A stretch of DNA of 64,000 bases from Ophiura sarsii (GCA_035610835.1 CM069447.1:43125893-43189892); one strand, 5' to 3'. Shown: positions 10,801 through 25,143, counted from the first letter of the stretch. The notes: generated by a model from the letters alone, not told the origin. Program-made: numbers and translations.

Positions 10801-11034
10801 AAAAAGTATCATTGCCAGTTGATCAGAAGGATCAAATATGTGTCAAAAAGTAGAAGACAAATTCTTTGTAAATAATAATTGGACGGGTGTGTGTTTTAAA
10901 GGTATGTGACTCGATACAGATCATTACTTCCATTCAAAAATAAGATTTTGGTATCAGATGTTCTCATTACTCCTGCAAAATTTTCTGTAAATGTCAATTA
11001 AGTAGTAATTTATTTCCAAAATGTAAACCACATC

Positions 11035-14000
11035 TGATGTAGCAATGACATGTTTCACATGCTATCTACTGCTAATAGCAATAACATGTGCTATCTACTG
11101 CTGATAGCAATAATATGTTTCATGTGATATCTACTGCTGATAGCAATAATATGTTTCATGTGCTGATGGCAATAATATGTTTCATGTGATATCTACTGCT
11201 GATAGCAATAATATGTTTCATGTGCTATCTACTGCTGATAGCAATAATATGTTTCATGTGCTATCTACTGATGATAGCAATGACATGTTTCATGTGCTAT
11301 CTACTGATGATAGCAATGATATGTTTCATGTGCTATCTACTGATGATAGCAATGACATGTTTCACATGCTATCTACTGATGATAGCAATGATATGTTTCA
11401 TGTGCTATCTACTGATGATAGCAACAATATGTTTCATGTGCTATCTACTGCTGATAGCAATGACATGTTTCACATGCTATCTACTGATGATAGCAATAAT
11501 GTTTCATGTGCTATCTACTGATGATAGAAATAATATGTTTCATGTGCTATCTACTGATAGCAATAATATGTTTCATGTGCTATCTACTGATGATAGCAAT
11601 AATATGTTTCACATGCTATCTACTGATGATAGCAATAATATGTTTCATTATTGTGCTATCTACTGCTGATAGCAATATATGTTTCATGTGCTATCTACTG
11701 CTGATAGCAATGACATGTTTCATGTGCTATCTACTGCTGATAGCAATAATGTTTCATGTTCTATCTACTGCTGATAGCAATGACATGTTTCACATGCTAT
11801 ACTGCTGATAGCAATAATATGTTTCATGTGCTATCTACTGCTGATATCAATGACATGTTTCACATGCTATCTACTGCTGATAGCAATAATATGTTTCATG
11901 TTCTATCTACTGCTGATAGCAATGACATGTTTCACATGCTATACTGCTGATAGCAATAATATGTTTCATGTGCTATCTACTGCTGATAGCAATGACATGT
12001 TTCATGTGCTATCTACTGATGATAGCAATGACATGTTTCACATGCTATCTACTGCTGATAGCAATAATATGTTTCATGTTCTATCTACTGCTGATAGCAA
12101 TAATTTGTTTCACATGCTATCTACTGCTGATAGCAATAACCTATGTCATATACCGCTAAAGTGGCAATAACATATTTCTTATACTATCTACTGCTGATGA
12201 CAATAACATGTTTCATAAATCTACTACTGATAGCAATGGCATGTTTCATGTTCTATCTACTGCTGATAGCAAAGACATGTTTCATGTGCTATCTACTGCT
12301 GATAGCAATAATATGTTTCATGTTCTATCTACTGCTGATAGCAATGACATGTTTCACATGCTATCTACTGCTGATAGCAATGACATGTTTCACATGCTAT
12401 CTACTGCTGATAGCAATAATATGTTTCATGTGCTATCTACTGCTGATAGCCATGACATGTTTCATGTGCTATCTACTGATGATAGCAATGACATGTTTCA
12501 CATGCTATCTACTGCTGATAGCAATAATATGTTTCATGTTCTATCTACTGCTGATAGCAATAATATGTTTCACATGCTATCTACTGCTGATAGCAATAAT
12601 ATGTTTCATATGCCATATAACTGCTGATAGCAATGACATGTTTCACATGCTATCTACTGCTGATAGCAATAATATGTTTCATGTGCTATCTACTGCTGAT
12701 AGCAATGACATGTTTCATGTGCTATCTACTGATGATAGCAATGACATGTTTCACATGCTATCTACTGCTGATAGCAATAATATGTTTCATGTTCTATCTA
12801 CTGCTGATAGCAATAATATGTTTCACATGCTATCTACTGCTGATAGCAATAATATGTTTCATATGCTATCTACTGCTGATAGCAATGACATGTTTCACAT
12901 GCTATCTACTGCTGATAGCAATGACATGTTTCACATGCTATCTACTGCTGATAGCAATAACTTATGTCATATACCGCTAAAATGGCAATAACATATTTCT
13001 TATCCTATCTACTGGTGATGACTAACATGTTTCATAAATCTACTGCTGATATATAGCAATGGCATGTTTCATATCATGGCAATAACATATTTCATTGTGA
13101 TATAAACTACATAGCAATTTGTTTGACGCTATCTACTGCACGGATATCAATTTGTTTTATGTGCTATCTACTCATGATAACATAACTAAATCATTATGAA
13201 ACCCTCCCCTATTATAGTTTCTACTGCTGCTATCTACTGCTGATAGCAATAATATGTTTCATTATTAGCTATCTACTGCTGATAGCAATATATGTTTCAT
13301 GTGCTATCTACTGCTGATAGCAATGACATGTTTCATGTGCTATCTACTGCTGATAGCAATAATATGTTTCATGTTCTATCTACTGCAGATAGCAATGACA
13401 TGTTTCATGTGCTATCTACTGCTGATAGCAATAATATGTTTCATGTTCTATCTACTGCTGATAGCAATGACATGTTTCATGTGCTATCTACTGCTGATAG
13501 CAATAATATGTTTCATGTTCTATCTACTGCTGATAGCAATGACATGTTTCACATGCTATCTACTGCTGATAGCAATGACATGTTTCACATGCTATCTACT
13601 GCTGATAGCAATAATATGTTTCATGTGCTATCTACTGCTGATAGCAATGACATGTTTCATGTGCTATCTACTGATGATAGCAATGACATGTTTCACATGC
13701 TATCTACTGCTGATAGCAATAATATATTTCATGTTCTATCTACTGCTGATAGCAATAATATGTTTCACATGCTATCTACTGCTGATAGCAATAATATGTT
13801 TCATATGCTATCTACTGCTGATAGCAATGACATGTTTCACATGCTATCTACTGCTGATAGCAATAATATGTTTCATGTGCTATCTACTGCTGATAGCAAT
13901 GACATGTTTCATGTGCTATCTACTGATGATAGCAATAACATCATATGCTACCTGGCATGTCTACTGTTGATAGCAATAGGCTACTTATATGGTATCTACC

Positions 14001-14350
14001 GATAGAAATGACATGAGTTTCATGTGCTTTACTGCTGATAGCAATGACATGTTTCACATGCTATCTACTGCTGATAGCAATAACCTATGTCATATACCGC
14101 TAAAATGGCAATAACATATTTCTTATACTATCTATTAGTGCTGATGACAATAACATGTTTCATAAATCTATACTACTGATAGCAATGGCATGTTTCATAT
14201 CAGGGCAATAACATATGTCATAGTGATACTACATAGCCATTTGTTTCACGCTATCTACTGCATTCGATATCAATTTGTTTCACGTGCTATCAACTCGTGA
14301 TAACATAACTAAATCATTATGAAACCCTCCCCTATTATAGCTTCTACTGC
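11035..14350. repeat. 36-bp satellite array with higher-order structure
   Basis: About 3.3 kb of head-to-tail 36-bp units. Each contains GCTATC, seven bases (TACTGCT or TACTGAT), then GATAGC, a six-bp inverted repeat that can form a stem-loop, followed by AATAATATGTTTCATGT or AATGACATGTTTCACAT variants. Because 36 is divisible by three, the array stays open in several frames and translates as 12-residue repeats (MFHVLSTADSNN and the hydrophobic CYLLLIAMTCFM), which should not be annotated as proteins. Unit variants alternate non-randomly. A distinctive degenerate block (TCATATACCGCTAAA..., later GAAACCCTCCCC) recurs exactly 1120 bp apart (12967-13230 and 14087-14350), with a related partial block near 12145. 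Confidence 0.95.
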
Positions 14351-14566
14351 TTGATAAGATCGTGTACTACGTGCAATACCAGGTCACCCGCCCCCACTAT
14401 ATTCCAGTGTCTGCCTGCGAGATATTTCTCGTAGCTTCTTCTGCGCATAGGTCTGCGTTGGTGATGATTAGACTGAAGCCAAGTATAGTCATGACTTGAT
14501 ATTGCACAAAGCTATACTCTGTTTACCTGGACTTGGCAATGGACATGGTGATGATTTGGTTCAATA

Positions 14567-15716
14567 CACTAGCAACCAAAAGTATTCGGGCACCTTGTAA
14601 GCTGCAAATTGAGAGAAAACACGAGGAATCCATTGAACTACTGTGTTAGCATTTTGGTATTCTGTGGTTATGAAATTAATGGAAAGTACTTCAAAGTGTG
14701 TTTAAATGAATTTGGAATATTCTTTGCGACATTATTATTTTCAAGGAAAACATTTAAAACAATATAGTGATTTCAGTTTTTTGCCTTGAAGTATTTTAGT
14801 TAATTTAGAGTCAAATTTAAATTAACTTGACAAGAATTCTAAGTTATGATGAAATTAATAGAAATATGTATTGTGACCAGGTCGTTTTTGGGTGCTATGA
14901 GAAATTACAGAGAATTTCCATCCAAAATATCTTATTTTTAAGATGAATAAAGAGATCAAGTGTCAATATCTGTGAGAGATTAAAGACTATGAGTATGACA
15001 ATATTGGGATTATAGTTTTACTTGAGTGAATCCATTGATAAATAAGTCAAAATTGTCAGAGGCTATACCCACCATAGGATCCGGAGTACATTGGCTATAA
15101 GGCCAAAAAAAAAAAAGTTGACTTGCCCTTTCCGACCGACCCTAATTTTCGGAAATCTAGGGTCGCTATTTTTTTTTTTTTTTTTTTTTTTTTCAAAAAT
15201 AAAAAAAAAAAAGATTGAAAAAAAGATTAAAAAAATTGAAAGAAGCACATTTTAAAAAAATTTTTTAAAAATTTTAAAAAAAAAATCTTTAAAACGTGTT
15301 TTTGTGCTGTAAATTTTCAAAAATTTTCAAAAAAAATAAAAAAAAAAATCCGACCGTCCGACCCTGACTTTGACCCTGAAAGGGCAAGTCAACTTTTTTT
15401 TTTGTGGCCTAATGAGGTGTTTTTATTCATGAACTATTTCCAATGTGAAATTTGTATATATAATGGGGATTTGAAGAAGGCACATTTTTCTTCAATTCCA
15501 TGGAATTAAATAAGCAGATGTTGTAGGAAACATGAAATTATTAATGAGAAGAGATTCAATAACACATTGTTCAACTGGTAGTGAAATATTACACTCCAAA
15601 TGCTTCCATCGTTCCGTCCAAGGACGACCGATGATGATGATGACACTCCAAATTTAATATCTGGGATGATTTTGAGACCACAACCAAGTGTCCCATACTA
15701 CTTTTGGTTGCTAGTG
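14567..15716. mobile_element. TA-flanked Tc1/mariner-like non-autonomous element
   Basis: The ends are CACTAGCAACCAAAAGTA and its inverse, flanked by TA (14565-14566 and 15717-15718). It is 1150 bp long with no transposase frame; the interior is AT-rich and contains a second element at 15099-15411. The ends resemble Tc1-type termini. Confidence 0.7.
15099..15411. mobile_element. Nested element of the GTTGACTTGCCCTTTC family
   Basis: The ends are AAGGCC, an A-run, then GTTGACTTGCCCTTTC, with the inverse at right. Inside are CCGACCGACCCTAATTTTCG and, on the other side, CCGTCCGACCCTGACTTTGA, separated by long T and A tracts. A full copy in opposite orientation lies at about 58893-59236. Diverged relatives lie at 20150-20413 and 31626-31899. 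Confidence 0.75.
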
Positions 15717-16017
15717 TATATGATAACGGTTAACCCATATAGACAGTTAATTCATACCGAGTGTTTAAATTGGAATACTTCGAGTGTAAACTTACCGATT
15801 GTGTTATCATCGTCAGGACCTTTATTTTGTTAGGGTGTTTTTTATGCAAGGTGTACCAGAAAGTAAATGCAGTCCAATTAATTTGTCTCTTGTTTAGTCA
15901 TTGCCATTTCTCACAATTTTCATTTTCAATACTTCTAAAAACCACACATATAGAACATACCGTATATATGTTATGTTTTATACCTTAGAAATTCTCATCG
16001 AGAAAGGCAACAGTTAA

Positions 16018-16335
16018 ACAAGGTGAGTCAAAATATTCAGGTCCCGTATTTAGAAAATCAGGAAAAATACTTCTTGTTAAAAATGTGCAAACTTCTTCAT
16101 TGTTTATATATAGAGTAAGAATAATTCTTCATATACTTGGTTAAATTTCCAAGACGATACCTTATTCAAGGCCATAATTACAACATATTAACGAAAAAGC
16201 GCAAAATCAAAAGTGTTCCAAATATACCTCTGCTTTTTAGCTTTTGCATCTTCTCTCTCACTTGTAAAATGTGTTTATCTCCGCCGCGGTATAAGCCAAT
16301 ACAGGGTGAGTCAAAATATTCAGGTCCCGATTTTA
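16018..16335 (+). repeat. Two mariner-like ends in direct orientation
   Basis: AGGTGAGTCAAAATATTCAG followed by GTCCCG occurs at about 16020 and again, preceded by ACAGG, at about 16302. A third related start (ACAGGGTGAGTCAAAATACT) lies at 53079. These look like mariner-type termini (ACAGGGTGAGTCAAAA), but both copies here point the same way, so no complete element is defined. Confidence 0.45.
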
Positions 16336-17289
16336 CCGATTTTTTTAAACCAGTTAATATGCAAAAATTAATATATTTATCGATATGCACAGTAATAACG
16401 CATTGTTGGTTATTCCAAACGGGAGATATGTGCATTTTCTCCAAATTCTGTGAAATTTAATCTGTTCCAGCTTCCAAGGTATAACCTGTAGGCCTATGAA
16501 TGCAATGCACGCATTTTGAATATGTCAATCGATGGCATGTTGATATTTACAATGCCAACAATTGAAAATGGGGGTCCCTATTCTGCTTAATTAATCAATA
16601 AGGAGATATATTTGGTGACAGATTTTTCTTTTTCTTCTCTCTTTCAAGCCCGTTTATAGGACTTCATATTTTTATTTTATAACATACCACAATAAGTTAA
16701 CAAAATACAAAAATATACAAAACACTTCATAAAATAAAACAAATATAGACACAGCATGCATTGTCATTTAAAATCTATTATTATATGTATATGAAATAAT
16801 GACATTTCGTGAAAAATAAAATATATTCATAATATTAAACCAAACACGAATTAATGGTTCCCACCTTTTTCATGGATATTCAGTTTGCCATTTTTATCTG
16901 AAATACTGTTCTCTATTTTCTCAGTGTGTATGACGTAACTTTTAAAATCAAGAAAAATTGGCTTATGTTCTTGCACTCTGCATTTGTAAATATACCTTTT
17001 AGCCAGCAATAATACCACATTCAAAAACATTGAGTGTTTGTGCTCATGGTAACCAAAACACATTTCCCAGTAAGTTACATTGGCATCAACTCAACTTTCA
17101 AAACACTGAGCCATCTATCACTCCATATAAGGATGTAATTTTACATGTCCACATTAGATGCTTAATGTCCTACTCATTATCGTTACAAAAAGAGCACCTC
17201 TCATTGTCTTTAATACCGATTTATATTTTAGTCAGAAAAACATTTGTGGGAAGAATTCTATGAATAAATCTAAACTGCAAGTAATGTAT

Positions 17290-17690
17290 TTTTGGAAGAA
17301 TCCCCATATTTTTCTCATTGTGTCTGTAAAATATTAGGGGCCAGAAATGTTTCATTTGGAAATTATAGGCTAAAATGTGGTGAATTACTGCCAAAGGTGG
17401 TTAACCACCAACCAGTCTGTGTACTACTCAATGGGCACATGTCTTTTGACCTTGCGCTTCTAAAAATAGAAACATTGGAGTTATGCAACTCAAACTTTGG
17501 AATGCAACAATTTTAAGGATGACCTTTCATGTAAAATAGAAAACATCAAGTTGAAAATCGGGCCTAATTCTGTTATACCCTACACACCAACATCGGTAGT
17601 AGGCCTATGCGTCGTTCTTAAAAATCATGCACTATGAATACCTCTGTGAAGGGTATAACAGAATTACTCCAAAAATCGGGTCATCTACCT
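17290..17690. repeat. Dispersed 280-bp repeat, copy 1
   Basis: 17295-17575 matches 56568-56845 nearly base for base (for example AAATGTGGTGAATTACTGCC, GGTTAACCACCAACCAGT, AAGGATGACCTTTCATGTAA). The extra downstream part of this copy ends GGGTCATCTACCTTTAATTGG, resembling the terminal repeat of copy 2. Confidence 0.7.
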
Positions 17691-18221
17691 TTAATTGGTG
17701 GCCTATATTAAGGTGGCACATTGTCGAACAAATAACTTTTTTTACACAATGACTGAAAATTTATGAACCCATGAACAAATAACTTTTTTTTTACAAAATG
17801 ACTGAAAATTTTGAGCAAGTCTACACAACCATAAGGAGATCCCGAGTGAAAGTACGTCATGTATTTACGCATGCTCTATTCAGTTCTATTCAGGACTCTT
17901 CTCGGAACGAGAGAGGAAATACTTGAGTGTTTACGGGAGTATTATGGTTTACTTTACATGACCCGGCGGTAACCTCGGGTAAATGACGTAAAACCAAAAC
18001 CGGTTTAATTAAATAAATGTACTGCATACATTTGACTGATTACGAGATAATCGTTGGCCCTTTATGCATAGTGATTATTTATCGCGGATTTAATATTTAC
18101 ATCTGTGATTATAAAATGTCGATTTGATGAATTATACTTTAAATACAATACAAGGCCGGTGCACCATCACAACCGCATGATGCAATTTTAGCCGATGTAA
18201 ACAAAACATGCTGCCGGTATT

Positions 18222-18520
18222 GCATCACACACCCACGACACACCTCCAGTTCTCGACCAATGAGATTGCAGTATTGCGGACCAGCCCACACCAGTTCCAG
18301 GCTGACTTCCGTAAATAAACGACCTTTTTTGACAGCCGCATATAAAACCTGGCATGGCACGTACACACGTTACAATACAGCAAAAATCAGTGCAGTGCAG
18401 TTGACACGAGTTTAGCAGACGATATAATCGGATCCCGCTTTCAGATTTTCACCATCATAAAGTTGAATCGTGTGTGTCTTTGCTGCTAGAACATTACAGC
18501 CGGTAAATCCCAGCTTCAAG
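18222..18520 (+). promoter_or_regulatory. YBEY promoter region
   Basis: The 300 bp before the YBEY start codon are richer in CpG and GC than the flanks. They contain an inverted-type CCAAT element (GACCAATGAG, about 18257) and a TATAAAA at 18341-18347, 174 bp before the ATG. The segment ACACACCTCCAGTT..CCAATG recurs in intron 1 (about 20528-20560). The placement of a transcription start about 30 bp after the TATA is inferred, not shown. Confidence 0.45.
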
Positions 18521-18730
18521 ATGTCTTTAATTCTGAGAAGCGTGCAGAAAACCCCGAAGTTCAACTTCAACAAACTACGAGACGACATTTTGGCTTTACG
18601 GCGGATTTTGAGAGTGGACCGTTTTGAAGTTGCCGTGGTGTGTATGGACGAGCCACAACTGAAAGAACTCAATAAACAATACAATGGAAAAGATGAAATT
18701 ACTGACGTGCTCTCATTCCCACGACATCAG
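18521..18730 (+). CDS. YBEY: YBEY exon 1
   Basis: Seventy codons from the ATG to CGACATCAG, followed by the donor GTAGGA. It encodes the N-terminal strand and helix and the TDVLSFP core motif at residues 61-67. The start was chosen because MSLILRS aligns with the conserved vertebrate start; the ATG 51 bp upstream in the same frame adds residues without family support. Confidence 0.9.
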
Positions 18731-21700
18731 GTAGGATATTGCATTTTATTATACTGTTGATACTTTCAACAAATTCATCATCATGTTTCTCTCATCTTTC
18801 TTTTTAATAATAATATATGCACTTGTGGCCATCTCTAGACTCTGGCAAATAATAAATAGTAACATCAATTTCATCATCTATTCAGATTACTAGGCATGTA
18901 ATAATACAGTAGGTCTCAGGGTCTAGGTGTAATAAGTGCTAGGGATGTAGGTCTAGGGATGTAGGTTATAATGGCGCTTGTGTATGAGCTGTAAATTATA
19001 GGTCATCGGTTCAAATCATCTTCCAGAAGACACGATACCTGGAGCACAAAATCAATCGCCTTTGCCTTCTATAGGGCGATCGCACAGAGGTCATTAGTTC
19101 AAATCCTCCGCCAGAAGAAGACATGATGGATGCATGTACAATAATCACCCGTTAAACTGATGATATTGATCAAAGTGATTGGTATTGTACTCAGTGGCTG
19201 GGGCAATTTTCCCCCCACCTCCAATATTTGAGTTGTGTCGGTTGAGATTGGCACTGTTGGTTACTGAATTCAATTTCTTATTTTTCGCATCGGTTTGGGG
19301 ACGGCCTGTCGTTGTCCTCACCCCCCTTTCCCGCTTTTAAGTGTCAGACTCGGCGGCAATTCTCAAAAGTTGACAGCCTGGAAGTCTGTGTCGGTTCCCT
19401 TTGAATTTTCGGGCTAATAGTAATAGTTTAACCATTGAAAAACAGATTTTTCAGAAACCTCTCCCAACTTTCAAAGTGTTATCTCAAGAATTACTGAACC
19501 AATAATACTAGGCATGTTTGTATTTATTTATTTTAATGCATTCTAATGGCGGTTTCAAATATGATGATGAGATTTAACAATATTTACATTTTTGAAACAT
19601 TTTGTGAAATTTTGGAACTGTCGTCTGCAGACAGACTCGTGTGGAACTACATGTACTATCCACAGAAAAAAACCTAAAAGAGGGGAAAATTGACATGTCG
19701 TGCAGGTGATGAGATTCAACAATATTTACATTTTTGAAACATTTTGTGAAATTTTAGAACTGTCGTCTGCAGACGACTGTCGTGTGGAACTACTATATCG
19801 CACAGAAAAAAGTAACTAAAAGAGGGGAAAATTGACATGGAGTGCAAGTGATGAGATTCAACAATATTTACATTTTTGAAACATTTTGTGAAATTTTGGA
19901 ACTGTCGTCTGCAGACAGACTGTCGTGTGGAACTACTTTCGCACATAAAAAAATAACTAAAAGAGGAGAAAATTGACATGTCATGCAGTGAATGACATGC
20001 AACAATTGATATCCTTTTCCAAAGATAGCGGATACAGGATAGATTAGGCCTATACTATTTCCTTCCTTCTTTCCTTCCAATTCCAACCATGGATAACAAA
20101 CAGTCATGCCAAAAATGTGTTGTGATGCCCTACATGTATAAGCGACCGATCCTAAATCTCAAAAATCATTTTTTTTTTTTTTAAGATTTAAATTTTACCA
20201 AATTTGTCAAAATATTACTATTTTTTGCTTGAAATGAATAAGTTTTATTGAATAGATTACATATAAACTATTAGTCAAATTGAAATTTACCAATTTTGTC
20301 TTGTCAAGAACCACGGTCTGTCAGTAATATTTGTTAGCAAAAAAAATAGAGAGAAAAGAAAAAGGAAAATCGACTGACTTCAAGATTTTTGGCCAACACA
20401 TCAATTTTGTTTTTTGGCCTAATGCCACTATTAGTATTATGCAAATTTGTAGTTGATTCAAGGATGTATGCCTATTGTCATGATTGTAGGAAGTATTTAT
20501 ATAATACTGCTAAATCATCACACACCCATGCCACACCTCCAGTTTTCAACCAATGGGGTGTGAGTTGAAAGGATTTAGTCTATATTGTGGGTCAACATTG
20601 TTGCCAAAGTGACAAACTAGTTTTCAGGCAAAACATTCTGAACTGTACATGGTACAATCAGGATTTTGATGATTGGGCTAAACCTGTACTTTTTGTTATC
20701 TCTTCTCTTTTATGATATTATTGTGATAACATCCGGGGGGGGGGGGGGGGGGGGGGGGGAGCCTGTCGACTATTACACTGTAAGCATGCATGCCACAAAA
20801 ATGGGTTTTTACATTGTTTTTTAAGATAAGGTACGTGTCTAAAATCACCCGTAGGCCTAAAAATGAGGGTCCTTATATCAAGACTTTGTCAATAATTTAC
20901 TCATTTAGGGGTCAAATTGGGGAGAAAAATATATATAGGAAATAATTGCTTTTGCCACACATGCTTACAGCGTGTTTACATGTAGTTGATTGCAGCCACC
21001 CCATCAAGACGAGTATGCAAGTTCTGCTTTCAGAAATGGCCATATAGGATAGGCTCTGGGCCTCTGGCATGGCGTAATGTTTAAATCGCATAATTAATTA
21101 GGTTACATTTCATTGTTTTCTATTCTCTCAGGACCTGAAACCCGGCAGACTTCCAGAGTTAGATGCAGTCAACGATTTAGGCGATATCTACCTGGGTGTA
21201 AACAGTATACAGAAATGGTGTGACGATAATCATGTAGCACTGGAAAGTGGAATGTCGGTAAGTCTTGACATCAGTTTTAACACTTCCACGCGGCTATACG
21301 CTACCTGCACACAATCACCATTTTAGAATGAAAGCGAGGCTCTCCCCTCAGCGCGCGCCTGCCCAACCGCGTCACGCGATGCAAAAACCTGCACAAACCG
21401 GCGTGTGGCGTGATAGTGCGTGGTGAGGGGAGAGCCTCCCTTTCAATGGTTCCATCTGTACCGTGCAAGTAGCGTATTAGTTTCGCAATATACAAAACAG
21501 ATTTTTCAGAAACTTGTCCCAAATTTCAAAGTCTTAAATCAAGAGTTACTGAACTAATACTAGGCATATTTGTACTTATTTTAATGCATTTCTCACAGTG
21601 ATTCCAAATTTGGTGACGAAATTCAACAATAATGACATCTTGAATCATTTTTGTGAAATTTTGAAATGTCGTCTGCAGAGTCTTAATATCAAGTTCCAGA

Positions 21701-24700
21701 TACACCTATAATTATATAGCAGGGTGATATTTTGTTGTAATTATACCAAATTATAAAAAGAAATCACAACATTTGACAAATAAACTCTTTATTTTTGGTG
21801 GGCCAAAGTTACCCATCAAGGGTCAAAGTATCCCTATTCTATACGGTACTTAAGTAAAGGACTAAAAAATAGAAATAAAAGACAGGTGAAAATTGAGTAA
21901 TCTCTGGAAATAAAGTGACATTTAGTGAAATTTGAGGGGATGAAATTTTGGGGATATTACATGAAAATCTAGGAGAATCAAATGTAATGTTTTGGGATCC
22001 AAGTGACAATTGAAGGGGAAAAATGTGAAATTAAGGGTAAATTAATGAATGTGTCCCCCCCCCCCACCCCCCACTTCAAATAAAATGTTGTTTTTCTCAT
22101 CAACTCCCATTTGGGTAACTTCCCATTAAACAATGTCAACAGACAAACCATCAAATTGACATTGGTCCTACTCGATTGCAACATTTCGAAGTGAATCATC
22201 AATTTTATCAGATATACAAAAGCCTGTATAAATAATAAGCCAGTACTAAGCGGTTGATAAAAAGGTCTACAAAGTTTCAATAATATAAATAACAATTTAC
22301 CCATAGCAAGCAAAAAAGTTTTATTTTTGAAAAGGACAAATCGTGGGTTGAGCGCCAGAAGGCCTTAACTCAAAAAAGGCTATTTTGAGATAAATAACTT
22401 TGAATATTTGGGGCTATGTGGTCATGTGGAATTGGCCATCATCTTCAATTGAGAGTGTTTATGAGTTAAGTCTTTATGATTCTTAAATCTGTGAGTTATA
22501 TGGGTTATTTTGGTGCCAAAATCTTATTTTGCCCAAAAGTTGAGTTACGGCCTTCTGGCGCTCAAACCACGAAATATGGCTACATGTTAGATATTTTGCA
22601 ATAGACTAAAGCTTGGTAATGGCATTGATTGATCCAAAAAACAAATGTTATAGTCATCTTCAAAATTGACAGATGCGTGTTAATGCCAGTACGCTGACCA
22701 CATGGCCACACTGGTGTGTGAGGCAGCTGTAGCAAAGTGCGTAAGGGGTATATAAGAATGTGCAATAGACACAAGCTTTGAAACCGTGTTGACTGAAGGT
22801 CCGAAAAACTAACCAATGTTAGGGAGTGTTCATAAATACCTTGGTGGCATTTTTGAAGGTAAATAATCAAATTGTTGGCACTTTTTGGTCACAAGTTTAA
22901 AAACTAAACATTTTTATGAAAAAATTAAAAAAGTTCCTAAACAAGTCTTTAGAAGACGATTTTGGTGCAATTTCGGCAGTTCTTACCAAAACTGATTTTG
23001 TAATGTTGTCTGAACAAATTTGAGCCCAAAAGTGAATTTTTGGTCAGAATTTTTAAAAAATCAGAATTTTTAGTGAAATTTGATGCCAAAAATGTATAAT
23101 CTGACTCATTTCCTACCCACAAATATGTACATCACCTAGATCAAAAGTTACAGCGCTTGATAAATGTCATTTTATTAGGGTTGAACACCACCCTTAAACT
23201 AGCTTACACCAATCCAGTATCTATGCTTACACCTAACAAATGCAAAATTGGACTCCATAATATGATCTCCATGGCAAATAAGTCATCCAATAATAAATAT
23301 TTTCAATCAAGTCAATCTTGTTGTTTTTGTCCATGTAAATAATAGTCCCTGGCTATATTGATGTATAATTATTATGTAAATTAATTATTGATTCATTTTT
23401 CATGCAAAATAGGGAGTTATTTATAAAAATATACTGAGCAGATTGTGTTGGTGCATGCAGCTGTATGTTTTTGTAAAAGTGTAAATTTTCACCTAACATT
23501 TAATTTTGCACCTAACATATATTTTTGTGCTCGAATCAACTACCGCAAAAATAGGTCTTTGTGATGAAGCTCTACAAATCATGAATTTAAAAACAAGCAA
23601 AAACAGTTAAAAATCGGCAAAGCGCTTTGTTAAACAATTTAATAGCGCAAAAATTACCCCTTCTACAGTATATCTTTTTGTTGTTGAATAGGCAGTAGGC
23701 AGCTGTATTGATAGAACAGACAGAAATTTGGTACAAATATTGAGTTTGTCTGTTCACCCATATGGCTTTTTTGTGTAAATATTTATGACCTTGCTGGTTT
23801 GAATTTTAATAATAGGCTATCATGGTAGGTCTTTCCAATCTTTGATAATGACAACTTTGTGTACATGTACACACAAAGTTCAAAGACTTGAAATAACAAA
23901 AGAAGAAATTTAGCTGGAACGGTTACCAGAGAAGCTTCACTTTTTTTCTTGTTTTTTTCTTTCGTTTGTTTTTGCTTTCTTTTCTTTCTTTTTTGTTTTT
24001 GTTTGTGAGACCGACAGGGTTATTATAGTGATAACTTCTAGAGATAAGGGGGTCCAAAATGACAAATCTGGGGTCCAGCCCCCCGGGGAGGGGGGGGGGG
24101 GGGTACTCGGATTTGGTTTATTCAATAATCAAATATAATAAATATAAAAGACAATAGTAAAAAACACAGACAGAAAGCATGTTGATAAGACCAAGGATAG
24201 CCCAAAAAGCCACAAGAGCTTATTTCCATTGGGGTCCTAGATAACAGCACAAACAAGAGAGTAACAAGTCAAGGCATGGTACCCCCTCGGGCCCCTCTCT
24301 CAATCTGGCTTTCATTGCAAGATGAGATTTTACTTCTTTTTTGAAGTAGGCATAAGTATTGCTCGATTTAATATCGCCTGGAAGATAGTAAGACTAGAAA
24401 TCTTTAAAAAATGTTTTAAAACACACATTTTATTTTTTTATAAAATAGGGCTATTTTAAAGAACTGATGAAGCAGACTGAAAAGGGGGGCATCCCCAGGG
24501 GGGGGGGGGCACTCAACTTTTTTTTGGGTAGGGGTGTGCCGCACAGGATCTCAAAAATGGGGGCTACAGAACTGAACTGAGTGGATTTTATGACGAAAAA
24601 CAGGGTCTTAGGAATTGATTTTTTCAAAAAAGTAGGTCTTGAGAACTGGCCTATAGTTCAATTTTGATTAGCAAGAACGCACATTTTTGGGTTTTTTTGG

Positions 24701-25110
24701 TTTTAGAACGCAAAATTTTCGAAGAATTTGGGGGCTTTGGAACGCAAAATCTCGCGATTTTTGAATTTTCAATAAAATGGGGGTCTTAAGAACTGATGCA
24801 GGCTAAAAAAGGGGGTCATAACTAGCAGCAGAGGAGGAAAAAGGGGGTCTTCAGCGCGGCACATACCTATACCCTTTTCCAATGTCAGTGCCCCCCCCCC
24901 CCCCCGGGGAGGCATCTTTAACCCTAACCCTACCATATACCACAATATACCACGACTGGGCACGTTGGTACCACCTGGCGTGGAAGTTTTTGGATGAAAA
25001 AATGGACCCAGCCCATATAGTTTGCGCAATACACTGCGCAAACTAACCTTGACAGCCGTGGTGTAGTGTGGAATCCTTCGCCTGTGGTGCGAGAGGTCCC
25101 TGGATCAAAT

Positions 25111-25143
<33 letters not shown>

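Noticed and set aside
11177..14005. Long open frames (up to 282 codons) with 12-residue repeats
   Set aside because: They follow only from a 36-bp satellite unit being a multiple of three; several overlapping frames are open at once, and start codons come from the unit itself.
11035..14350. CRISPR-like array
   Set aside because: Units are continuous with no unique spacers, and the DNA is from an animal genome.
18139..18684. Minus-strand frames of 75 and 90 codons over the YBEY promoter and exon 1
   Set aside because: Shadows opposite YBEY exon 1 and its upstream region; no recognisable motif.
25053..25115. tRNA-His gene
   Set aside because: A- and B-box and a GTG loop are present, but the acceptor stem does not pair and a poly-G tract replaces the 3' end; called a SINE relic.
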